Assembly (NCBI GenBank): GCA_029941685.1
Contig: JAPYTC010000006.1
Location: 1 to 32,269 of the forward strand
From: Planctomycetota bacterium
GTDB taxonomy: Bacteria; Planctomycetota; UBA1135
Direction of reading: 5' to 3'
Length of the DNA: 32,269 nt
The notes under the pieces are model-generated. The model was not told the origin of the DNA. It ran no database searches and saw only the letters and a list, made by a program, of their open reading frames with translations. Position numbers and translations under genes: made by a program. This document shows, in pieces, positions 25,384 to 32,269 of the stretch (its first letter is position 1; every line of letters begins with the position of its first letter).

Positions 25384-28300
25384 CTAGCGCAGGCGTTTTA
25401 GATAGCGCTCCCTTAGCTGAGATTGGTGCGACACAAGATCAACCTCGCCACCGCCAATGAATAATCGTTCGATAGGCACTCCATTTTCTAGTGGGTTGCC
25501 ATCGCATATGAAGAAGCTTGCCACTTTGCCGACTTCAATGCTGCCAATATATTGGTCGAGCTGCAAAATTTCGGCAGCACCTAGAGTGATACTGAATAAT
25601 GCGTCGAAGCTGTCGTCAACGCTCCAGGCTTGTGCGGTTGCGGCTTGAAACGGTAGGTTGCGCGTGACGGCAACGTCGTTGGTATACAAAGCAACGCGGC
25701 ATCCAGCAGTAGTTAGCACGGACGGTGCGCGGTAAGGGTAATCGAATGCAGCTTGCGCCGAGCCAGATGGCAATGAGTGTACTGGCCCGGTGATGATGTT
25801 TGCATTGTCAGCGCCGAGATATCCAGCCACTTGATAAGCGTTTTTTGCTGAAACGTAAACGACATTGAGTTGATGCTTTGCCACCCAAGCGCGGGCGTCC
25901 ATGATTGTCGCTGCCGAATTAGCCACTAAGAAAATTTGCTCTCCGTCTATGAAGTAAGGCATCAGCGCTTCGAGCTTGGCATCACGTTGGGCATGCATTT
26001 CGAAAGACGCATATTCTTTGGTGAGTTCAATCCATTCATTGAGCTCTTCAACAGCATCAGCCGTAGTCGGCCCGTCGGCTTGGTCGAAGTGTGGTGTGCG
26101 CGGGAAGTTAATGAATAGCCCGTGCCTTTTAATGACCATGTCGGCAGTGGTGATGCCAGCAAGTTGAATCAGCGCACCTTGGCCACGAATGCGTCCGCGC
26201 CCAGGCTGGGTTAACACGTACGATACTCCGGTCATGCGCGTAATGTTGTGGTGGGCAGAATCAGCGTGGACGGCAACTTCAACCCTAAGGTCAGCTTGAT
26301 CGTCGCCAATTTCGATGGTGTCGTCGGTGGCGCGTAAGGATTCAATTTCAATGAGGCCGGTGCGGTCGAGCGTGTTGATGAAACCAGGGTAAAGGTCTTT
26401 GCCCTGTGCATCTACAATCTCTAGGTTAGGACGCTGTGGAGGAGTTCTACGACCGCGATAAATGTTTGTGATGATACCGTCTTTAATTAACAAGCTGCCC
26501 TTGAACGGATCCTCGCTAATTGCGTGAATGTTGGCATTTTGTATGAAGTAAGTCTTTTTGGCCCCTAATTTGGTGAACTGCGCGAGTAATTTCTCGTCGA
26601 CCTGTTTAAGTTCGCTGTCGATGACGATTAAATCGGTATTTTCTTTAGCGAAGCTCTTGCTTTGTTGAGCGTATTCTTGCCAGCGCGTATCCATAGTTGT
26701 TGGGCGCTGATAAAGGACTTTCCCTTGTGCCAAAGTAAGTTCGCAGCGGGCATAGTTGCTTAATGGGTGCTTGTCGAACACACTGATTGTCGCATCCTTG
26801 CCAACTTCGATGCTGCCGAGTCTGTCGGCGAGACGTAGTTGTTTCGCGCTATTAATCGTACAGGTCGCCATAGCGTCTTCGTAACTCAAGCCACCATAAA
26901 GCATCGCTTTAGCCGCTTCGGTGTTAAGGCGACGAATCATTTCGTCGGAGTCAGAGTTAATAGAAACTGTAACACCGGCTTTATGCAAAATTTCTACGTT
27001 CCATGGAATGGCGTCTTTTACTTCGTACTTGTATGCCCACCAATCAGAGAAGGTGGATGCCATAGCGCCTGCTGCTGCGATTTCATTGGCGACTTTATAA
27101 CCTTCGAGAACGTGCTGGAAGGTTGGGCGTTTGATGCCAAAATCAGCACATATCTTTAAGAACATTAACAGTTCGTCAGCACGATACGAATGACACTGAA
27201 TATGAATTTTGTTATCGAGGATGTCGGCCAATACTTCGAGGCGCACATCTTTAACGAAATCTGGCCAGCGACCTTGTTCAGCCAATTTGCGCTGCAATCG
27301 ATAGTCTTGTGCCGCCATGAAAGCGCGACGATAAACAGCATCTACGCCAACCCGGGTGTTCGGGAAGCGTTTGCCCCAAGCACTTGCCCAGTTAGATTGT
27401 TTTACGTTTTCACCCAAAGCAAACTTAATGTTTTGCGCGGCATCCTCGATTAGCAAATCATTGATGGAAGGCAGCCAGTAATTAAGCTCCCAAGTAGCGG
27501 CCTGACCACCGATAGGGTTGGCAGAACCATGAAGGGATTGCACAACAGTGGTGCCGCCGGCTGCTGCTCGCCAAATGCTCACATCTTGCGGGCGAATCAT
27601 GTCACCAACTCGACATTCGGCTGAAATAGCGACTTTACCTTCGTTGATTGCGTCGAGAGCTAAGTGCGAGTGTGCGTCGATTATTCCGGGCATAATATGC
27701 CAACCGTCGGCGTTGATCATAGCCGCATCATTGGGTGCGACAACATCATTGCCAATCTCAGCGATTTTGCCGTTTACAATTAACAAGTTCGCGATGGATG
27801 GCTTACTGCCGTCCATGCGGTAGAGGGTGGCGCCGTCTAAGAAAAGAGTTGTCGTGCCATCATTAGCCCAATCACTATGCGGTCGGCGGAAGTCATCGCT
27901 ATCTGTAGGGTATTGAGGGTGGCCAACTGCTAGTGGTTCTGCTTCGTCGTCTTCGGTTGCGTTGTCGTCGTCACTATCAATATCGACGATGATTTCATCA
28001 CTAAGTTTATTACCGTTGACCTCGATTTCGCCAAACTTTGTCTTTAGCTTGCCACTTAACTTATCGTCTTTAATGGACAGTACGGTTGTAATGCTCATGT
28101 CCATTTCTTCCAGATAAAAAACGAAGCTTAGTTCGGCGTTGCTGAAAACGACCTCGGTGCACTTGAGGCGACTGTCAGGGTCTTCGAGTTGGAAACTTTG
28201 CACACTGTTGTCGGCGCTAGAAACGGCGATGCCAAATTCGCGCGTGCCAACGGGTGTCTCAGATGACAAGTGCCAGCTGCCGTCAAAAAGAGTGTTGTCG

Positions 28301-29571
28301 AAATCATCGTCGCCCGTTTCTTCATCGTCGCTTTGGCGAAAGGCAACACCATTGCTAAACATCCATTTTGGTGATTGCATGCCTTCACTGAACGGTGCGG
28401 CGCACAACATGTAATCGCTCAAGGTGTTGTACGACTGAATGATGTCGAGCACATCGCTTGACATGGCACGGCGCAGCTCGTCAGCAGATAAGCCGGCATC
28501 AATGAATTGCTGGCAGCGCTCGTTAAAGTCAGAGTTGCTACTTGGCGGCATTAAGCCACACCAAACACCACTATCGCGCAATTTGATAAAGCCATCGATT
28601 TGTTGTTGATGGAGTCGTCGTTGTTCTTCGCGTTGTGCTAATGGTGTTCGCCAGTAGTCACGTTGCTCGTCGTCGATGTCTAAGTCTTCTTCACTTTCTA
28701 GAGCTTCATCGAAATCTATTTGATAGAGCACGGCTACGCGTTGCTTAAGTAAACGGTCGCTGTGTAGGTAAGCGTCGCGTCCACCATAGATAACCCATGT
28801 GCGTTGCTGTTGATCAAAGTCGCGCTGCAAGTCTAAGAAGTTTTCAATTTCACGCGCCGAGTTCGCGCGGACCACAATCGTTTCGCCAATGTTAATCGCT
28901 GGGTATGACTGGTTAGAGTTTTGTAACAATAATATTTGGCGCAAAACTGCTAATGCTGACATCGGGGTGCTTGGGTAACCCCCTGTGTTACTGCGCAGTG
29001 AAGCAAATTCAAGTCCGTCGGCGTTGATGACAGCGCGGGCGAGATCTTGGTTATCTAAGGCAATGTGTGCAGCCTTGCCTTGCAAGATACCTTTGTTCGG
29101 TGTTAAGTAAACCGAGCTGAAGCCAAGTTTGCGCCATGATTCTTGACCAGCGCTTTCCCAGGTGCAAAAATCTGCAATGCGCGTGTGAGCGACATAAGCA
29201 GCTTGATCGCCGAGTTCCATGCTGGTGATTGGCCCTTGAGTCGGATCAGACTGCGCGGCGGCAAAAGAGTTGAGCGCGCGCTCACCGCGCTGTTCACCAT
29301 AAGAAGCGTTGACCATGCCCGGATATAGATAGCCATCGCCGTCAATTTGTGGGAGGTGTGCGTAGTCGTCAAGATTGTTAGCGGCATTAACGAACTTAAC
29401 GTTTTCGCCGTCAAGAACTATGAGGTGTTGTGCTATGAAGGAGCCGTCTTCTTGCCAAACTTGAACGTTTTTTACAACAAATGGTGCGGTAATCTGATCG
29501 GAGACTTGGGCAAATGCAACACCAGTGGTGTACAGAAGAAATGAAAGCAGGGCAATTGTGCGTTTGAGCAT
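25384..29571 (-). CDS. Large secreted amidohydrolase (imidazolonepropionase-like), three amidohydrolase-like modules
   Basis: 1395 aa from ATG at 29571 (signal peptide MLKRTIALLSFLLYTTGVAFA). Middle module has PGIIDAHSHLALDA, IHIQCHSYRADE, FQHVLEGYKV, VSINSDSDEMIRRL, GSIEVGKDATISVFD. Flanking modules have YLYPGMVNASYG and LYPGFINTLDRTG at the HxH position, and IGSIEVGKVASFFICDGNPL near the C-terminus. Confidence 0.88.
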   Translation of the reverse strand: MLKRTIALLSFLLYTTGVAFAQVSDQITAPFVVKNVQVWQEDGSFIAQHLIVLDGENVKFVNAANNLDDYAHLPQIDGDGYLYPGMVNASYGEQRGERALNSFAAAQSDPTQGPITSMELGDQAAYVAHTRIADFCTWESAGQESWRKLGFSSVYLTPNKGILQGKAAHIALDNQDLARAVINADGLEFASLRSNTGGYPSTPMSALAVLRQILLLQNSNQSYPAINIGETIVVRANSAREIENFLDLQRDFDQQQRTWVIYGGRDAYLHSDRLLKQRVAVLYQIDFDEALESEEDLDIDDEQRDYWRTPLAQREEQRRLHQQQIDGFIKLRDSGVWCGLMPPSSNSDFNERCQQFIDAGLSADELRRAMSSDVLDIIQSYNTLSDYMLCAAPFSEGMQSPKWMFSNGVAFRQSDDEETGDDDFDNTLFDGSWHLSSETPVGTREFGIAVSSADNSVQSFQLEDPDSRLKCTEVVFSNAELSFVFYLEEMDMSITTVLSIKDDKLSGKLKTKFGEIEVNGNKLSDEIIVDIDSDDDNATEDDEAEPLAVGHPQYPTDSDDFRRPHSDWANDGTTTLFLDGATLYRMDGSKPSIANLLIVNGKIAEIGNDVVAPNDAAMINADGWHIMPGIIDAHSHLALDAINEGKVAISAECRVGDMIRPQDVSIWRAAAGGTTVVQSLHGSANPIGGQAATWELNYWLPSINDLLIEDAAQNIKFALGENVKQSNWASAWGKRFPNTRVGVDAVYRRAFMAAQDYRLQRKLAEQGRWPDFVKDVRLEVLADILDNKIHIQCHSYRADELLMFLKICADFGIKRPTFQHVLEGYKVANEIAAAGAMASTFSDWWAYKYEVKDAIPWNVEILHKAGVTVSINSDSDEMIRRLNTEAAKAMLYGGLSYEDAMATCTINSAKQLRLADRLGSIEVGKDATISVFDKHPLSNYARCELTLAQGKVLYQRPTTMDTRWQEYAQQSKSFAKENTDLIVIDSELKQVDEKLLAQFTKLGAKKTYFIQNANIHAISEDPFKGSLLIKDGIITNIYRGRRTPPQRPNLEIVDAQGKDLYPGFINTLDRTGLIEIESLRATDDTIEIGDDQADLRVEVAVHADSAHHNITRMTGVSYVLTQPGRGRIRGQGALIQLAGITTADMVIKRHGLFINFPRTPHFDQADGPTTADAVEELNEWIELTKEYASFEMHAQRDAKLEALMPYFIDGEQIFLVANSAATIMDARAWVAKHQLNVVYVSAKNAYQVAGYLGADNANIITGPVHSLPSGSAQAAFDYPYRAPSVLTTAGCRVALYTNDVAVTRNLPFQAATAQAWSVDDSFDALFSITLGAAEILQLDQYIGSIEVGKVASFFICDGNPLENGVPIERLFIGGGEVDLVSHQSQLRERYLKRLR

Positions 29572-29593
29572 AGGAGATGTTATCTTATCGCTC

Positions 29594-29977
29594 GTGAATA
29601 CGACCACCTTTCTCATAAACCTTGGCGTGACCATCATGCTTTTGGCGCTCACCATCCGCTCCGGAAAGAAGGGTGAGCGTAGGTCTCATTATTACCTTGT
29701 TGCATTCACCTTTGTTTCTTTGGTGGCGGCTATCTGGCAAGCAGAATTGTACGGACGAGGTTTTGTGTTCGACCAAGTCAAGCTTACAGTGCATTTGTGC
29801 TTCGCTTTTACTGCGCTGCTTAGTTTTCCTGGCGTAGTGTATTCAGGGTTTAAACTTAGGCGTCATTCAACTTGGCGCCAAGCTCACAAACGTTGGATCG
29901 GCTCATTCGTGTCACTGGTAGGGTTTTCGGTACTAACGGCGCTTTATATGTTCATCGACGCCAAGAGCAAGAGCTAG
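29594..29977 (+). CDS. Small integral membrane protein, about 3-4 TM (weak DUF420-like resemblance)
   Basis: Hydrophobic segments FLINLGVTIMLLALTI, YYLVAFTFVSLVAAIW, LCFAFTALLSFPGVVYSG, IGSFVSLVGFSVLTALYMF. Likely GTG start at 29594; the track ORF begins at 29525. Confidence 0.55.
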   Translation: MNTTTFLINLGVTIMLLALTIRSGKKGERRSHYYLVAFTFVSLVAAIWQAELYGRGFVFDQVKLTVHLCFAFTALLSFPGVVYSGFKLRRHSTWRQAHKRWIGSFVSLVGFSVLTALYMFIDAKSKS

Positions 29978-31132
29978 TATTCGTAGTGGGTGCTCGGTGC
30001 GCTGTCTGCTACCGATAAATCTTAGGTGAGCATCGACTTGCATGCGACAGCCTGAGTTCGATGACAAAATACGTTGTGGCTGGGCATCATTAAGGCAGTG
30101 TGCTTTTGCATCGCCCATTGCTGATGATAGCTGCGGCTTAGTAATCATCGCTGCACCGCCAGCGCCACAACATAGGTCGTTGTCGTTGAACTCGATTAAG
30201 TGTAGTTGCGGGATGTCTGACAACATCGCGCCGACTTGTTGCCAATTGTCTTGCAAGTGCTTTAAATGGCAAGGGACCATCCATGCTGCTTTGGCTTTTA
30301 CAGCCTTTAATCTACTCCTTAGACCTTGTGTAGCTAAAAAGATTAATGGATCGTAGAAAGTATTCTTGCCACTTTGCTGCTGCAAATGTGCACTGCATCC
30401 GGCCGATAGAGATACTACAAAATCGAATTTCCCAAACGAAGACGCGCACTCTTTTGCCATAGCAGTACCAGTCGTAGCGTCACCAGTGTGATAATGAATT
30501 GCTCCACAACAACTTTCTTGCTCGACAATATGTAATTCAAAACCTTGATGCGTGAAAACAGCGATTAGATCGTCGATGATATCACCATTGATTTGCCGTT
30601 CGATGCAGCCGAGTTGTAAGGCTACCTTTGCGCGAAGGTCACCGTTCGCCGGGTGAATTTTTTGTTTTGCTGAAAATCGTTTTGTATTGTCAGGAGTTAA
30701 CATTAAAGCTCGCGAAAACTTGTGCTGTGGCAGTCGTCGAATGAAACGATGCAATCCCAAGCGCGAGCTAATTTGTAGCATGAAACCAGCTAAATTACTT
30801 AGCACTTTATTGGCCATTACTGTTGCCACTAGCGATTTGTTTTCTTTAAGGTTGTCGTGAAGTAGGCCGCTGTAATCTACGTTTGACGGGCAGCTTGACT
30901 CGCAGGCATGACATTGCACGCAGCGCTCTAGGGCTGGTTGAATGTCTTCAGTAGTGAGGCGTTGTTCGTGCACTGCGCGCATGAGCTGTAGTCTTCCACG
31001 GGGTGAATCACTCTCAATGCCCGTTGCGCGGTATGTCGGGCAGCTTTCGATGCAGAGGCCACAGTGCATGCAAGCATCGATGGCATCAAAGGCATTGCTG
31101 GCAGAATCGGAGCACTGAGGTTGCTCAATCAC
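29933..31132 (-). CDS. glcF: Glycolate oxidase iron-sulfur subunit
   Basis: Two 4Fe-4S motifs CMHCGLCIESCPTYRATGIESDSPRGRLQLM and CVQCHACESSCPSNVDY; two CCG domains (ESCCGAIHYHTGD, DLCCGAGGAAMI). GTG start proposed at 31132 (8-nt overlap with glcE). Confidence 0.92.
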   Translation of the reverse strand: MIEQPQCSDSASNAFDAIDACMHCGLCIESCPTYRATGIESDSPRGRLQLMRAVHEQRLTTEDIQPALERCVQCHACESSCPSNVDYSGLLHDNLKENKSLVATVMANKVLSNLAGFMLQISSRLGLHRFIRRLPQHKFSRALMLTPDNTKRFSAKQKIHPANGDLRAKVALQLGCIERQINGDIIDDLIAVFTHQGFELHIVEQESCCGAIHYHTGDATTGTAMAKECASSFGKFDFVVSLSAGCSAHLQQQSGKNTFYDPLIFLATQGLRSRLKAVKAKAAWMVPCHLKHLQDNWQQVGAMLSDIPQLHLIEFNDNDLCCGAGGAAMITKPQLSSAMGDAKAHCLNDAQPQRILSSNSGCRMQVDAHLRFIGSRQRTEHPLRILALALGVDEHIKRR

Positions 31133-31865
31133 CGAAGCTTTCTCCGTTGGGGCACAGGGCCAAGCGTAATGCATCCAGATGTGCGCTGCATGCTGGTTGT
31201 TCATTTGAGCACGGGTACTGCCAGCTGTTCCAGTCGAAGTCAGGGTGTGGCAAGACATCAGGGCGTGATGTTAATGCGGTTGTCGCTGGGGCCGCATTGA
31301 ATTTACGCAACACGTCAAGTATGTTCTGTTCTGCAGAGTCACTGTCGAGCAGAGATAAGTAATCTCGCCGTAATTCGTAGTGGCTACTCATGATGATGTG
31401 CTGGGCGCCGTCGGCGACCGCACTGCTCGGTAGCAACTCACGGTGCGAATTTTCCAAGTAGTCTTCTAGAGAAATTCGGTAATAGAATAATTTCCGACGA
31501 ATAGGGCGTAAGCGCAAAGTAAAAGTGTTGCAGCGTGCTAACAATGTACCACTTCCTAGAAGTAACCGACTAAGATCGTACCCTGCCACTGACTTCACGA
31601 CTTGAGCGCCAGTGTTAATGTTTTTTCCGTCGGCAAGGGTCCAGTTGGCGCCTAAAACTTGGTCACGCAAATAACCAAATGCACCTTGCCAAAGATTAAG
31701 CTGTTGGTTCATGAACAAGTCGCTTAATGACATCGTGCTGGCCGGGTCATGTAATACGCCAAGCATTAAGTCATCGGAACCAAGCTTTTGCTGTAGTTCG
31801 GCGGTAGTCATTTCTGCATCGACGATAACGAACTGGTCGGCTTGCTCTAGTTTGATGATGCTCAT
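31125..31865 (-). CDS. glcE: Glycolate oxidase FAD-binding subunit
   Basis: LGVLHDPASTMSLSDLF, FGYLRDQVLGANWTLADGKNINTGAQVVKSVAGYDLSRLLLGSGTL; between glcD and glcF. Confidence 0.9.
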   Translation of the reverse strand: MSIIKLEQADQFVIVDAEMTTAELQQKLGSDDLMLGVLHDPASTMSLSDLFMNQQLNLWQGAFGYLRDQVLGANWTLADGKNINTGAQVVKSVAGYDLSRLLLGSGTLLARCNTFTLRLRPIRRKLFYYRISLEDYLENSHRELLPSSAVADGAQHIIMSSHYELRRDYLSLLDSDSAEQNILDVLRKFNAAPATTALTSRPDVLPHPDFDWNSWQYPCSNEQPACSAHLDALRLALCPNGESFGD

Positions 31866-32269
31866 GTTGCAGCACCACGACGATGACGATGAAAAGCTTC
31901 GGCACAACCACGCCCTAATGGTAGCCCACGATTGGGATTGAGTAATTGCCGTGGATTGAAGCTGCGGCTGATGCGCTGCATAATCTCAATCTCGGTGGCG
32001 CTATATTGGGCAGATAATAAGTGTTGCTTTTCGAGGCCAACACCATGCTCGCCTGTTATCGAACCTCCTAGATCAAGACACTTTTTCAAGATTTCGCTAC
32101 CGGCTTTCTCGACCGCAGTTGCTTGTTGTTCGTCGCTTCCGTCGTAAGCAAAATGAGGATGGATGTTGCCATCACCAGCATGAAATAAGTTGGCGCAAGG
32201 TAATTGATAACTTGCAGCTACTTCGTTTACAAAACGCATTATCACAGATAACTTTGACGTGGGTACCAC
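31862..32269 (-). CDS. glcD: Glycolate oxidase subunit GlcD, C-terminal fragment (cut by window edge)
   Basis: NLFHAGDGNIHPHFAYD and GGSITGEHGVGLEKQHLL of the FAD-linked oxidase C-terminal domain; 4-nt ATGA overlap with glcE; the ORF runs off the window end. Confidence 0.92.
   Translation of the reverse strand: MVPTSKLSVIMRFVNEVAASYQLPCANLFHAGDGNIHPHFAYDGSDEQQATAVEKAGSEILKKCLDLGGSITGEHGVGLEKQHLLSAQYSATEIEIMQRISRSFNPRQLLNPNRGLPLGRGCAEAFHRHRRGAAT

Noticed and set aside
28139-28414. Overlapping ORFs on both strands inside the amidohydrolase
   Set aside because: Located within a long coherent coding frame; no codon or motif support.
31862-32269. glcD as a truncated pseudogene
   Set aside because: It is open to the window boundary, so truncation is from the window edge.
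1-32269. CRISPR arrays, transposons, prophage, toxin-antitoxin or defence systems
   Set aside because: No regularly spaced repeats, no transposase/integrase or defence-gene motifs seen; gaps between genes are too short.

Overview
The window is almost entirely coding and looks like a chromosomal housekeeping segment from a Gram-negative bacterium. The lineage is inferred only: an LpxC-FabZ fusion, FHA/sigma-54 plus Ser/Thr-kinase signalling, and a large multi-module amidohydrolase suggest Planctomycetota or another PVC-like group. Left to right it contains: (i) an EttA-type ABC-F ATPase and a YkgJ-like Cys-cluster protein; (ii) a FHA-GAF-sigma54 activator overlapping a membrane Ser/Thr kinase; (iii) a minus-strand phosphatidylserine decarboxylase / CMD-like / LplT-like MFS operon; (iv) a long plus-strand run glmU-prs-rplY-pth-rpsF-rpsR-rplI-dnaB-bamA-skp-lpxC/fabZ-lpxA-gnnA-like-trmB; (v) an orphan secreted protein preceded by what looks like a truncated paralogue of its own N-terminus; (vi) an aminotransferase and a ~1395 aa amidohydrolase with one intact and two apparently degenerate modules; (vii) a small membrane protein and a glcD(partial)-glcE-glcF glycolate oxidase operon. 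I see no CRISPR array, transposase, prophage, tRNA or rRNA. I found no convincing new multigene system. The best leads are the duplicated/truncated secreted gene, the three-module amidohydrolase, the kinase/FHA-sigma54 pair, a 15-bp hairpin between rplI and dnaB, the acidic tails on S6 and L9, the variant TrmB, and a GnnA-like gene with no local GnnB.
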